A DNA stretch of 61,428 bases, taken from assembly GCF_900114255.1 (NCBI RefSeq), contig NZ_FOSL01000026.1, positions 1-61,428 of the forward strand. Reading direction: 5' to 3'. This document shows, one piece after another, positions 8,943 to 17,332 of this stretch. The stretch is from Neomesorhizobium albiziae (lineage in GTDB: Bacteria; Pseudomonadota; Alphaproteobacteria; Rhizobiales; Rhizobiaceae). The notes under the pieces are model-generated. The model searched no databases. It was not told the origin of the DNA and saw only the letters and a program-made list of their open reading frames with translations. Numbering within the stretch: position 1 is the first letter of the stretch; the number at the start of each line of letters is the position of its first letter. The position numbers and the translations under genes are program-made.

Positions 8943-9683
8943 GTGCAGCGCGCCGCGGTCGCTCGGTGTACAACTTCGACACACGAAGTTATTCTGCGAG
9001 CCAACAGCGCGCTTCGCAGGAAGTGGTCGAATAATTTTCTTGGTTCTGTCAAGGGGTGGGGGATAGTCGACTTTGGCCGCGGCTTTCTTGGATTTCGAGT
9101 TCATAACGGAAAGTGCTGTTCGTACGCCGCCGCGCTTTTCGCCGGGCTGGCTTTTTCCTTAGCCAGCCCTGCGCTCGAACCTGCAAGGGCCGATCCCAGC
9201 CCGGAGCAATGCACCTGCGATGTTCCGGACGCCAACCCACGCACTGGCGCGCAGGTGGTGAACGCAGCGAGCTGCGTACTTGAGCCGCGTTACCCGTGGT
9301 GTGACATTTATCTTGCGACGACTGAGAACACTCCCGCCCAGTCGACTCTTGTCGGGAGTCTGAAATCGGTTCCCGGCAGCAGCGATCCGCAAGCCCTTCG
9401 CGCCATTCTCATCCCTATGTTCGAGCAGTTTGTCAGCTCATCCCCTCAGACATCGCCGGAGCTCTACGAGGTTCGCAAGAATGACGCGGGCGTGATCGGC
9501 GCGGTGATCGACAAGAACTACGAGCAAATCGTGGTCTGCATCCAGAACTTCGACAAGCGGGAGCCTGTCAGTCAGGAAATGCCGGATGCGCGGTGCAGCG
9601 TCGGCCAGGAAAGCAAGTGGCTCAGGATCATCCTTCTTGTCGAGGGCCGAACCTACATCTTCCTCTTTTCGCCAAACGCCTAA
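8943..9683 (+). CDS. Exported hypothetical protein (start uncertain)
   Basis: The frame is open from a GTG at 8943 with no good ribosome site; the true start is probably further right, but no ATG is in frame. A signal-peptide-like stretch (AAALFAGLAFSLASPAL) is followed by ARA-DPSPEQCTC, so the mature protein would be about 165 residues. Cysteines recur in pairs (CTCD, PWCD, VVCI, ARCS), suggesting disulfides in the periplasm. No family recognised. It is followed after 5 bp by a membrane protein, a likely partner. Confidence 0.45.
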   Translation: MQRAAVARCTTSTHEVILRANSALRRKWSNNFLGSVKGWGIVDFGRGFLGFRVHNGKCCSYAAALFAGLAFSLASPALEPARADPSPEQCTCDVPDANPRTGAQVVNAASCVLEPRYPWCDIYLATTENTPAQSTLVGSLKSVPGSSDPQALRAILIPMFEQFVSSSPQTSPELYEVRKNDAGVIGAVIDKNYEQIVVCIQNFDKREPVSQEMPDARCSVGQESKWLRIILLVEGRTYIFLFSPNA

Positions 9684-9688
9684 CCGCC

Positions 9689-9973
9689 ATGCCGGACGAC
9701 GACAAGTTCGATCCGCAAAAGTGGTTCGGGGAATTTCTGGACAATCCCCGCAAGGCCATCGTTGCTCTCGCATGGGCACTTGTTGCGATCGCTGTCGTCG
9801 GTATAGGCGGCGGCATCGGAGGATGGTTCGGAGACCGGGCGCAGGAAGTCCTGTCCGCCGCGTGCGCGTCGGTTCACGTTTTGCACGAGCCCCGAGGAGG
9901 AACAGGAGTAACCCGGCGCGATTGTATTTTCGACCCAAGTGAAAAACTGCCTTATTGGCAGGATCGCGCATAA
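9689..9973 (+). CDS. Small membrane protein, unknown
   Basis: 94 residues from the ATG at 9689. The N-terminal acidic segment MPDDDKFDPQKWFGEFL is followed by one transmembrane helix (about residues 23-45, AIVALAWALVAIAVVGIGG) and a short outside domain with two cysteines. It probably pairs with the exported protein just upstream. The reading frame after residue 85 may be disturbed, because an overlapping +1 frame continues with plausible protein. Confidence 0.5.
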   Translation: MPDDDKFDPQKWFGEFLDNPRKAIVALAWALVAIAVVGIGGGIGGWFGDRAQEVLSAACASVHVLHEPRGGTGVTRRDCIFDPSEKLPYWQDRA

Positions 9974-10244
9974 ATTCAGGGACTGGAGTCCACCACCGAT
10001 CTGGGAGAACGGCGCGGATCGGCTCATCGTCTGCACCGACGCGTCACAGCCGGCCATCAAATCCGACATGCCTGAAAAGCTTCAAAAGCTCGTGCCCGGC
10101 TGCTTGTCGGTAAAGCGAGATGGCGCAGTGTGCGAAGAAGGAGACTGGGATATTTCTCCGGGTATTCCGACTGCAGCCGCGCCGGCAATTCCCGGCTCGT
10201 TTGCCACGGCCCTTCTTCAAACCAGCCACGTAGCTCGTGGGTGA
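9939..10244 (+). pseudogene. Overlapping frame, possible frameshifted continuation of the membrane protein
   Basis: Shifted by one frame and overlapping the end of the previous gene, this reads KFRDWSPPPIWENGADRLIV then CTDASQPAIKSDMPEKLQKL and VPGCLSVKRDGAVCEEGDWD, which looks coding up to about 10160 and has the same cysteine style as the neighbours. After that it runs into an antisense transposase relic. It is either the tail of the membrane protein after a frameshift or a separate small gene cut by the relic. Confidence 0.35.
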
Positions 10245-10557
10245 CCCCTGCAAATGGATCAGGACGCCGCCGTTCCCGCTTCTGTTTTATTTTCGGCTTC
10301 GCAGTAGGTCGTATTTCGCCCTCCCTCCACGTGCGGAACGTAGACCGACCATCGTCAAGCTGTCGCCGGCTGATGTGGCCGGCAAGGTTGCTGACGCTGG
10401 AAATCACGCAGGAGATCAGTCCTCCGCTATTGCGGGCATGAACAAATCGTCCTGCCGGCATCGTAACCTCAACTCCGCTTAGATAGTGGTGTGCGAACCA
10501 GGCTATCACCCCGAGCCGTTCGTGATCGATATTATCACCGCCACGCGAAGCGCTCAC
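10120..10557 (-). pseudogene. Transposase relic, IS21/Mu-like
   Basis: On the minus strand a segment at 10305-10120 reads RRRPDPFAGVTHELRGWFE, then SRELPARLQSEYPEKYPSLL and LRTL. This PDPF...LLRTLQRR pattern is common in IS21-type transposases with a Mu-like helix-turn-helix. The frame upstream to 10557 is open, but no start or catalytic domain is evident. Confidence 0.4.
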
Positions 10558-10579
10558 GGATGCGTGGTCGAACCTCTAT

Positions 10580-10700
10580 GCCCGGCTACGCAGTCCGCCC
10601 ATGGGGCTGGGCGGCCAGCGTCCGATTGACCTGCTGAAATCGCCCGTGGGCAACAGCTCGTCGAGCACTTTCTCGCCCGCCTCGAGTACTGGGTGTATCA
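10580..10700 (+). pseudogene. Fragment of a Xre/MbcA/ParS-type antitoxin
   Basis: Plus strand reads LGGQRPIDLLKSPVG and, after a one-base frame change, QQLVEHFLARLEYWVYQ and a stop. This is the C-terminal toxin-binding domain signature of the MbcA/ParS antitoxins that pair with RES toxins. The DNA-binding part and the toxin are absent. It is unrelated in position to the intact pair at 49937-51138. Confidence 0.45.
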
Positions 10701-10935
10701 GTGACCCTTTTCGCAGGGCGGGACTCGCCTGGACCGGCGATTGGGCACTCGGACTTGATCGGAATCGGGTGAACCTCCATATTGGACCGGCCGCCAGTTT
10801 TCAGTCGCGGCCCTTTCCATGGATGAGGCCGATCAGGCCGCCTGACATCCATTTTGTTGCATTTTGCTGGGTTCGCCAGGCCGAGAGGAAATCCTCGATC
10901 GTCAGACGCTACCCTGGTTTTTAAGGAGCTGCCAC

Positions 10936-11190
10936 GTGAACGATTCGCGCATTCCCGAGACGGTCTTGAAAGCAATTTCCGAGGGGACGCACATCGTCCG
11001 GGCATACCGCGAGCACCTGGGCTACTCGATTGAGGAAATGGCAATAGCCTGCGGACTTGCCGCCGAGGAGATCGAAAACATCGAGTCCGGCCTGAGATAC
11101 AACAAGGGCTATCGTGACCGGATCGCGAGGTCACTGTCCTTGCCTGCCGGAACATTCGACGAGTTGTCGGACGTCTCGGATGCTGCGTGA
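10936..11190 (+). CDS. Small HTH (XRE-type) regulator
   Basis: 84 residues from a GTG preceded by AAGGAG with a 7-base spacer. Residues 15-60 form an XRE-type helix-turn-helix: IVRAYREHLGYSIEEMAIAC followed by GLAAEEIENIESGLR. It ends 15 bp before another small gene on the same strand and may be a phage- or toxin-antitoxin-type regulator. The target is unknown. Confidence 0.6.
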   Translation: MNDSRIPETVLKAISEGTHIVRAYREHLGYSIEEMAIACGLAAEEIENIESGLRYNKGYRDRIARSLSLPAGTFDELSDVSDAA

Positions 11191-11205
11191 TGTGTCAGCT
11201 AAAAT

Positions 11206-11583
11206 TTGCAGCCATCTGGCGATGCCGTCCTGCTGGTGCTCAATATCTCGCTGGAAACGCTGAATCCTGAAGAGCGCAAGGCAATAGCTTCTGCAGTGTT
11301 GGCCTACTGGACCAATTTCGACGGCAGGATTCCTCGCGTCTCGCCGTCGGAAAAGGAATGGCTTTCTCGTGAATTGAACACTCAGGACGCAGGACGATTG
11401 GCAGAAGCGGTCAATTCGAAGGGATATGCTCTCTGGACACTTGAGGGACTAACCTCAAAACTGTCTCGATCTGTTTGGGCAACTGTGGAGCGCACCCATC
11501 GGCAGCGTGAGCTTTACATGTGGATGAAGGAGGGAATCGCGCTCACGGCCGTGTTGATGATCTCCGACGAGTTCCCCTTCTGA
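11206..11583 (+). CDS. Hypothetical protein next to the HTH regulator
   Basis: Up to 125 residues; the start is a TTG at 11206 or the GTG at 11236 (VLNISLETLNPEERK). Mostly alpha-helical, soluble, no recognised motif. It lies immediately downstream of the HTH gene and is probably co-transcribed with it. It converges on the ABC exporter genes ending at 11675. Confidence 0.45.
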   Translation: MQPSGDAVLLVLNISLETLNPEERKAIASAVLAYWTNFDGRIPRVSPSEKEWLSRELNTQDAGRLAEAVNSKGYALWTLEGLTSKLSRSVWATVERTHRQRELYMWMKEGIALTAVLMISDEFPF

Positions 11584-11674
11584 CTGCCTGCCTCGTCGTT
11601 AACGGCGGCAGCGTCCGTCAGCCCGCCTGAAACGCGTCATCACGGACAGCACCCATAGATATGCCGGGCACACG

Positions 11675-13588
11675 TCACGTCCGGGAGCCGGCTTGTGCGG
11701 AGGCATCGAGTTCCTCCTCGAGGATATCGTCGAACGAGGCGTAGTTGAGGTTGTAGAGCTTGGAGTAAAGTCCGCCCGCCGCCATTAGCTGGTCGTGGTT
11801 GCCGGTCTCGATCACCTCGCCGTTTTGAAGAACGATGATGCGGTCAGCGCCTCGGATGGTAGCGAGACGGTGGGCGATGACAAGCCCGGTGCGGCCCTCG
11901 AAGAGTTTGATCAGGGCCTTCTGGATCAGCATTTCCGTGTAGCTGTCGATGTTGGCGGTGGCCTCGTCAAGCACGAGGATCTTGGCGTCGGCGACGAGAG
12001 CACGGGCGAAACTGATAAGCTGGCGCTGACCGAGAGAAAGGTTGCCGCCGCGTTCGCCGAGTTGGGCTTCATACCCGTCGGCAAGGCTCATGATGAAGTC
12101 GTGGGCGCCGACCGCCTTGGCGGCTTCGATCACCTTTTCGCGCGTGGCCTCGGTCTTGTGGTAGCGGATGTTCTCGAAGACCGTTCCGGTGAACAGGAAC
12201 GGCTCCTGCAGCACCATGGCGACTTGGCGGCCGAGCGATTCCTGGGTGAGATCGCGCACATCATGTCCGCCGACCAGCACTTGGCCCTTCTGGACGTCAT
12301 AGAAGCGGTGGACGAGGGCCATCGCGCTCGATTTACCAGAACCGGTCGGCCCGACCAAGGCGACCGTCTCGCAGGGATTGGCCCGGAAGGAAACATTTTT
12401 CAGCACCGGATGGTTGGGATTGTAGCCGAAGGTGACGTTCCTGAACTCGACCGAGCCGTCCATTTCGCGCGACAGTACTCTGGCATCGGGCTTGTCCTGG
12501 ACATCGATCTTGACGTCCAGTACGTCGGTCAGGCGCTTGCCGGAGGCCATGGCGCGCTGCATGACCGAATATTGCAGGGTGAGCGAGCGGATCGGATCGA
12601 AAAAGCGCTGGATGTAGAAAGGGAAGGCGACCAACACGCCCACATCGATGCGGCCATTCATGACCATCGAACCGCCGACGACGATGACTACGGCCATGGC
12701 GAGGCCCGACAGGCTATCGACGATCGGCACCATGACCTGCGCATATTTGGCAGCGGTCAGATGGGTCTTGAGATTGGCATGGGCCTTGTCGTCGTAAAGA
12801 ACGAAATTCACCTGCTGGCGATCCATGGACTGGACGGCGCGCACGCCGTGAATAGCTTCGGCCAGCGCGCCGTTGGCGACCGAATTGGTCTCGTGTGCAG
12901 CAATGAAGGCGTCGCGGGCACGCGGCAGCCAGACGATGCGGACGACGAACAGGACCGGCAGGACCGAGAGCGTCAGGAGGCCGAGGCGAAAGTCGAGCCA
13001 CAGCATCACGAAAACGATGCCGAAGAGAAGCGCAATATCCCCTACGGAAAATAATGAGGTTTCGAGGAATTCCTGCATGGAATTGACGTCGCCTTGCAGG
13101 CGCGACATCAGGCGTCCGACCTCGGTCTTGTCCATGAAGGAGAGCGAAACCTTCTGCAGATGGCCGAACATGGCGCGGCGGATGTCGAAAAGGACATTCT
13201 CCGCCATTTTCCCCACCACGGTTTCCTGTGTGTAGCCGGCGGCGAAATTGACCAAAATCGCGAGAAGGAACGCGCCGGCGGCCGCAAGCAGGGCGGGGTG
13301 ATCGATGCCTCCTGGAGCCATGCCGCGGTTGATCGCGTAGCGGATGATTAACGGAATGAGAAGCTGCACGCCGCTGAAGATCAGCAATGCGACAACCGAG
13401 ATGACTACCTTGGCCCGGTAGGGACGGACGAAGGCCCAGATGCGCCGGATGATGTTTTTGTCGAAAGCCCGGCCGAACATCTCCTCTTCGATACGGTGCG
13501 AGCCGACAACCGCGCGCGGAGGGCGTCTGCCGTCCTCACGGACGTCATTGCGTTCGGCTTCGAGTTCGCCGGCGTGCCCCTGGGCCAT
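11675..13588 (-). CDS. ABC exporter half-transporter (ATPase plus permease), second of a pair
   Basis: 637 residues: an N-terminal six-helix ABC exporter membrane domain (about 50-340) and a C-terminal ATPase domain with Walker A GPTGSGKSS, Q-loop, signature LSLGQRQ, Walker B ILVLDEAT and the H-loop VIAHRLAT. Its ATG overlaps the stop of the preceding half-transporter by one base (TGATG), so the two are probably made together as a heterodimer. This exporter is deviant in the signature (LSLGQ), the partner in Walker B, as often seen in heterodimeric exporters. Substrate unknown. It is the last gene of the run that starts with nifB. Confidence 0.85.
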   Translation of the reverse strand: MAQGHAGELEAERNDVREDGRRPPRAVVGSHRIEEEMFGRAFDKNIIRRIWAFVRPYRAKVVISVVALLIFSGVQLLIPLIIRYAINRGMAPGGIDHPALLAAAGAFLLAILVNFAAGYTQETVVGKMAENVLFDIRRAMFGHLQKVSLSFMDKTEVGRLMSRLQGDVNSMQEFLETSLFSVGDIALLFGIVFVMLWLDFRLGLLTLSVLPVLFVVRIVWLPRARDAFIAAHETNSVANGALAEAIHGVRAVQSMDRQQVNFVLYDDKAHANLKTHLTAAKYAQVMVPIVDSLSGLAMAVVIVVGGSMVMNGRIDVGVLVAFPFYIQRFFDPIRSLTLQYSVMQRAMASGKRLTDVLDVKIDVQDKPDARVLSREMDGSVEFRNVTFGYNPNHPVLKNVSFRANPCETVALVGPTGSGKSSAMALVHRFYDVQKGQVLVGGHDVRDLTQESLGRQVAMVLQEPFLFTGTVFENIRYHKTEATREKVIEAAKAVGAHDFIMSLADGYEAQLGERGGNLSLGQRQLISFARALVADAKILVLDEATANIDSYTEMLIQKALIKLFEGRTGLVIAHRLATIRGADRIIVLQNGEVIETGNHDQLMAAGGLYSKLYNLNYASFDDILEEELDASAQAGSRT

Positions 13589-15528
13589 CAGCGCGCGCCT
13601 CCATGCTCGATCGACATGTCATCACCCGGGCGCAACTGGAGATCATAAAGGGCCTTGTAGCGTCCTCCCTTCGCCAAAAGCTCTTCGTGAGTGCCGCGTT
13701 CGACGATCTCACCATTCTCGACAAAAAGGATCTGGTCGGCGTGCATGAGCGAACTCAGCCGGTGGGCGATGATGATTGTCACCCGATCTTTGGCGAAACG
13801 CCGTATCACCGCGCGGATGCGCTGCTCGGTGGCGGCATCGATCGCGGCGGTCGAGTCGTCGAAAACGATGACCGAGGGGCGCAGCATCATGGTGCGAGCA
13901 ATCGTGAGACGCTGGCGCTGGCCGCCCGAGAGAGAGACGCCGCGTTCGCCCACGACCGTCTCGTAGCCTGCTGGTAGGCCGAGGATGTAGTTGTGCAGCT
14001 GGGCGGATTCGCTGGCGCGTTCGATCCGCTGTTCCTTCGCCCAGGGATCGCCATAAGCGATGTTGTTCTCGATCGTGGTGGTGAACAGGAATGCATCCTG
14101 CTGCACGACCGCGACCGCCTTGCGAAGCATCGCGAGGCTGACTTTGCGGATGTCCTGCCCATCAAGCGTGATGGCGCCCCCGGTGACGTCGTAAAAGCGG
14201 GGGATCAGGTGAGCCATCGTCGATTTGCCCGAACCCGGCGGACCGACGATCGCGATCGTATCGCCCCTTCGGGCCTCAAAGTTGACATTCTTCAGAATCG
14301 CGCGGTTTTCGGTACCGGGATATGCAAACGAGACATTGTCGAAGCGCAGAGTGCCTTTGCTGATCTCGAGGGGTTTGGCGTTGGGAGCATCCCTGATCGT
14401 GATATCCTGGTCGAGGAGACCGAAGAGACGCGAACCGCAGGTGGAAGCGCGGGCGAAGGCGTTGACCATCAGCCCGATCTGGCGGACGGGCATTTGCAGG
14501 ATCGTCATGAAGGTCAGGAACGTCGCGAGCGTCCCGACGCTGATCTCGCCGGCGATGATCTTGTCGCCACCGATCCAAAGGACCAGTCCCATGGCGAAAA
14601 GGAAGGAGAAGGTCATCGCCGACGTGTTGGGCACGTAGATGTCAACGCGGTCGTGGGCGAGGCCGAGCGCGCTCTTCGAGGCGCGGTCGAACTTCAGCAT
14701 CTCATAAGCCTGGGCCGCAAAAGCGCGGACGACGCGGATTCCTACGAGATTTTCCTCCATCACGCGGCTTAGGACCGAAAGCCGCTCCTGCAGGTCGAGC
14801 CAAGTGGCGCGCAGCCTAAGCTGTGTGACAGACGAGCGCCACCCGACGAAAGGTACGAAACTCAGCGCGAGGAGACCGAGCACCAGGTCGGTGGAGATCA
14901 GCATGTAGGCGCCGATCCCGATCAGCATGGTGAGCAGGACGGCGCGAACCAGGGCGGTGGAAAAATACATCCGCACGCCTTCGAGATCGAGCATGCCGAT
15001 CGTGATCAAGTCACCTGAGTGCATCTGGTCGTGAAAGGAGAAGCTAAGACGCTGGATCTTCTCGTAGCAGGCGAGCCGCAACTCGTATGCGAGGTGATGC
15101 CCGACCGCTTCAGCAAAATAGCTCTGCACCATCGTGAAAAGGCCGCGCAGCGCGCTGACGGCGAGCAGCAGAAGAGCCGAGATCCATAGCGCCTGCTCGG
15201 CGGCCGCCCCGGAGATACCACCCTCGATGGCTTTCTGGGCCTGGTCGATGGCCCGGCCGAGAAGCTGGGGGATGAGCAACTGGAGGATTACCGCTACGAG
15301 TGTCGAGCCGATAGCGAAGGCGACCTGCCACGGGTGCCGCAAATTCATGCGCGTAATGCGCAGCAGCGTGCTCAGGCCCCGGCCCCAGCCGGCCGCTTCC
15401 ACGTGCACGAACGAATTCAGAGGCTTCGTCGCGCTGCCAATAGGATCACTGTTCACGGGTGTGTTCCAAACTGAATTTTGCGCCTTCTGAGGCAAGCCGG
15501 ATGACTCACCACCAAAGGCGCCCGCCAT
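13588..15528 (-). CDS. ABC exporter half-transporter (ATPase plus permease), first of a pair
   Basis: 646 residues from the ATG at 15528 (AGGA five bases upstream); an upstream extension in the same frame lacks a ribosome site. The membrane domain spans about 60-350. The ATPase has Walker A GPPGSGKST, signature LSGGQRQ and Walker B VIVFDDST, where the usual catalytic Glu after the Asp is Asp, so one of the two ATP sites is degenerate. The ATG is two bases past the SIR2-like stop, indicating one transcript. Exported substrate unknown; lipid, peptide or drug exporters share this form. Confidence 0.85.
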   Translation of the reverse strand: MAGAFGGESSGLPQKAQNSVWNTPVNSDPIGSATKPLNSFVHVEAAGWGRGLSTLLRITRMNLRHPWQVAFAIGSTLVAVILQLLIPQLLGRAIDQAQKAIEGGISGAAAEQALWISALLLLAVSALRGLFTMVQSYFAEAVGHHLAYELRLACYEKIQRLSFSFHDQMHSGDLITIGMLDLEGVRMYFSTALVRAVLLTMLIGIGAYMLISTDLVLGLLALSFVPFVGWRSSVTQLRLRATWLDLQERLSVLSRVMEENLVGIRVVRAFAAQAYEMLKFDRASKSALGLAHDRVDIYVPNTSAMTFSFLFAMGLVLWIGGDKIIAGEISVGTLATFLTFMTILQMPVRQIGLMVNAFARASTCGSRLFGLLDQDITIRDAPNAKPLEISKGTLRFDNVSFAYPGTENRAILKNVNFEARRGDTIAIVGPPGSGKSTMAHLIPRFYDVTGGAITLDGQDIRKVSLAMLRKAVAVVQQDAFLFTTTIENNIAYGDPWAKEQRIERASESAQLHNYILGLPAGYETVVGERGVSLSGGQRQRLTIARTMMLRPSVIVFDDSTAAIDAATEQRIRAVIRRFAKDRVTIIIAHRLSSLMHADQILFVENGEIVERGTHEELLAKGGRYKALYDLQLRPGDDMSIEHGGAR

Positions 15529-15529
15529 G

Positions 15530-16435
15530 TTAATCCTGGCCACCATCTGCTGCGGTGCCTGCTCCGCCAAGCAGAGCCGCGGCTTCACCTGCCGGCATGT
15601 CGATGACCGTGATTGCGCTTGCTGCAAGGAAACGGCGTTCGTTCTTGGTCAGCAGTACAGCATCGATTACAGCAAAATGTGGGCCATTGGAGCGCTTCAT
15701 GATTTGTCGGGCGTAGGTCCGCAGCATCTGATCGTCGAAGCGGCAGCCTACGAAAAAAAGGCCACGGTTTATGCGCCGTTCCTTCACCACGTCAGGGATC
15801 GGCGTCTGGATATCGATTTCGGTTAGGACTTCGACATAGTCGGAATCAGCGATGAGGAAGTTTGCGGCCGGCCTAATACTGCCGTGAGGCTTATAGAGAA
15901 CCGTCTTTGCCGCTGATCCGGGTTCGAGTTCCCTCCCGGACAGATCGTAGGTTTTCGTCCAAATGTTACCAATTTCGTTCGCTCGCGTGACGCCTTGTAT
16001 CTCGACGACGTCGGTTCGGGCGGCCTGTGCGAGGGCCGCGCGCATGGCGCCGTCGTACCAGCTGTCAACGATGAGGGAGAGCGGCAGCGTTGCGAGCCAG
16101 CTGTGGAGCACGCTCGGCGGCACGGGCGCTGCGAATATCTCGGCCATCCAAGCTTGCAGCGTCCGGCGGTGCCGGCGCTGTTCGATGAACTGAGCGACCG
16201 ACCACATATTGGTGCGGATCTTGGAAGGGGCTGGCGCCCGCGTGTTGAGTGCCGCGGCAACGGCTTCTGGCGTATGCGGCACAGGCGGTTCCGCGGAGCT
16301 GAGCCTAAGCAGACCCGGACCGAGATAGGGGATCACCTCATCGGCGGCGAGCCCTTCCTTCAGTAGGCCAAGCCGCTTTTCGGCAAAACTGTCCCGAATG
16401 ACGACGAGATGGCCCGAGGTCAGGATCGTGTTCAT
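15530..16435 (-). CDS. SIR2-like domain protein in the nifB operon
   Basis: 301 residues resembling bacterial SIR2-like (SIR2_2) NAD-binding proteins: VIPYLGPGLL near the N-terminus as the dinucleotide-binding turn, a middle LPLSLIVDSWYDGAMRAAL that matches the family's LP-x-TTNYDxLLExAL strand, and YKPHGSI matching the LHGS motif with its histidine. The Asn of TTNYD, which lies in the sirtuin active site, is replaced by Trp (DSWYD), so NAD cleavage may be lost. It sits 42 bp after nifT and directly before the exporter pair, all on one strand. Function with nitrogen fixation is unknown. Confidence 0.6.
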   Translation of the reverse strand: MNTILTSGHLVVIRDSFAEKRLGLLKEGLAADEVIPYLGPGLLRLSSAEPPVPHTPEAVAAALNTRAPAPSKIRTNMWSVAQFIEQRRHRRTLQAWMAEIFAAPVPPSVLHSWLATLPLSLIVDSWYDGAMRAALAQAARTDVVEIQGVTRANEIGNIWTKTYDLSGRELEPGSAAKTVLYKPHGSIRPAANFLIADSDYVEVLTEIDIQTPIPDVVKERRINRGLFFVGCRFDDQMLRTYARQIMKRSNGPHFAVIDAVLLTKNERRFLAASAITVIDMPAGEAAALLGGAGTAADGGQD

Positions 16436-16477
16436 GCTCGTTTCCTCTCGCCGCTCTCACCTTATCAACCCGCAGCG

Positions 16478-16690
16478 TCAGTCCTCATCGGAAATCTTCC
16501 TTGCCTCGACGGTGATCGGCAAACGCGTATCCCGCGGAAGGTCGGGTAGGACGAGCCGCCAGCCGTTCCTGAGCGTCACGGCCCCGCCCCACAAGTCTTC
16601 ATTCTCGACCTTGATGATCGGCTCTTCGAGATCCTTCTTGGGGACATACGCCGACAAGCCAGCACCGGTCCTGCGGATCATTACTTTCAT
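16478..16690 (-). CDS. nifT: NifT/FixU
   Basis: 70 residues, MKVMIRRTGAGLSAYVPKKD to the C-terminal RLPITVEARKI, the full NifT/FixU family length. A small nif-associated protein of unresolved role, not essential in most species tested. Its ATG overlaps the nifZ stop (ATGA), so it is translationally coupled within nifB-fdxN-nifZ-nifT. Confidence 0.9.
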   Translation of the reverse strand: MKVMIRRTGAGLSAYVPKKDLEEPIIKVENEDLWGGAVTLRNGWRLVLPDLPRDTRLPITVEARKISDED

Positions 16691-17007
16691 CTGGCCGTTC
16701 CTTCATTAGCAGTGCTTTGGGCACTGCAAGGAGCCTCGGCTTTGTCGAGGCTCATCAATTCACGCGCTCGCATCCCGACCACCGTGCCACGATCGACCCA
16801 TTCGACCGCATAGATGAAGAACTGCTGGAGAAAGGTGCCAACGTCGCGCACATAACCCTCGTCGCCCTTCCGCACGAGGTTTTCGCCGACCTCCCTGCCA
16901 GGATAGGTGCCGTCATTCTTTACGTGGCGTGTGGCACGGACCCGCTCACCCGGCATAAATCGTGGAGGCTTGCGGATTTCGACCTCCTGTTCGCGTCCGA
17001 GGCCCAT
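16687..17007 (-). CDS. nifZ: NifZ, nitrogenase maturation protein
   Basis: 106 residues from the ATG at 17007 (AAGGAA upstream). It contains the SH3-like NifZ core, PPRFMPGERVRATRHVKNDG, then EVGENLVRKGDEGYVRDVGT and the end MRARELMSL. NifZ acts in P-cluster maturation of the MoFe protein. A longer open frame upstream has no ribosome site and crosses fdxN, so it is not used. Confidence 0.9.
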   Translation of the reverse strand: MGLGREQEVEIRKPPRFMPGERVRATRHVKNDGTYPGREVGENLVRKGDEGYVRDVGTFLQQFFIYAVEWVDRGTVVGMRARELMSLDKAEAPCSAQSTANEGTAR

Positions 17008-17105
17008 GGCCGTTCCTTCCTTTCTCGCGGCTGCACGTTGTTGACAAAGGTGTTCAAGGCGTCCTCCGGGCGCGCGCCCGATCGTGTCGGTAGCCGAATT
17101 TGAGG

Positions 17106-17300
17106 TCAGGCGGGAATGCAGGTCTTCGGCACCGGACATACCGTGGCGCATTGCTGCGTATCGGAGACCCCCTTGCATTCTGTGCACTTGTCCGGATCGA
17201 TCACGTAGTTCTCGCCCTTGAACTTGATCGCGCCGGAGGGACATTCGAACTCGCAGGCACCGCATTGGGTGCATTGGGATGCGATGATCTTGAAAGCCAT
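17106..17300 (-). CDS. fdxN: FdxN-type 2[4Fe-4S] ferredoxin
   Basis: 64 residues. First cluster motif [12 protein letters not shown] (C10, C13, C16, C20), second C39-TE-C42 with an 8-residue insert to C51, then C55-P, the hallmark of FdxN-like bacterial ferredoxins. It lies 32 bp after nifB in the same direction and probably supplies electrons for NifB or nitrogenase. Confidence 0.92.
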   Translation of the reverse strand: MAFKIIASQCTQCGACEFECPSGAIKFKGENYVIDPDKCTECKGVSDTQQCATVCPVPKTCIPA

Positions 17301-17332
17301 TTTTACTCCTGGTTCGGTTGGAATGAGACGGC

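Noticed and set aside
11795-13054. 419-codon plus-strand ORF opposite the ABC exporter gene
   Set aside because: Mirror of a GC-rich real gene with clear motifs on the minus strand; its product is His/Asp/Gly-rich with no family pattern.
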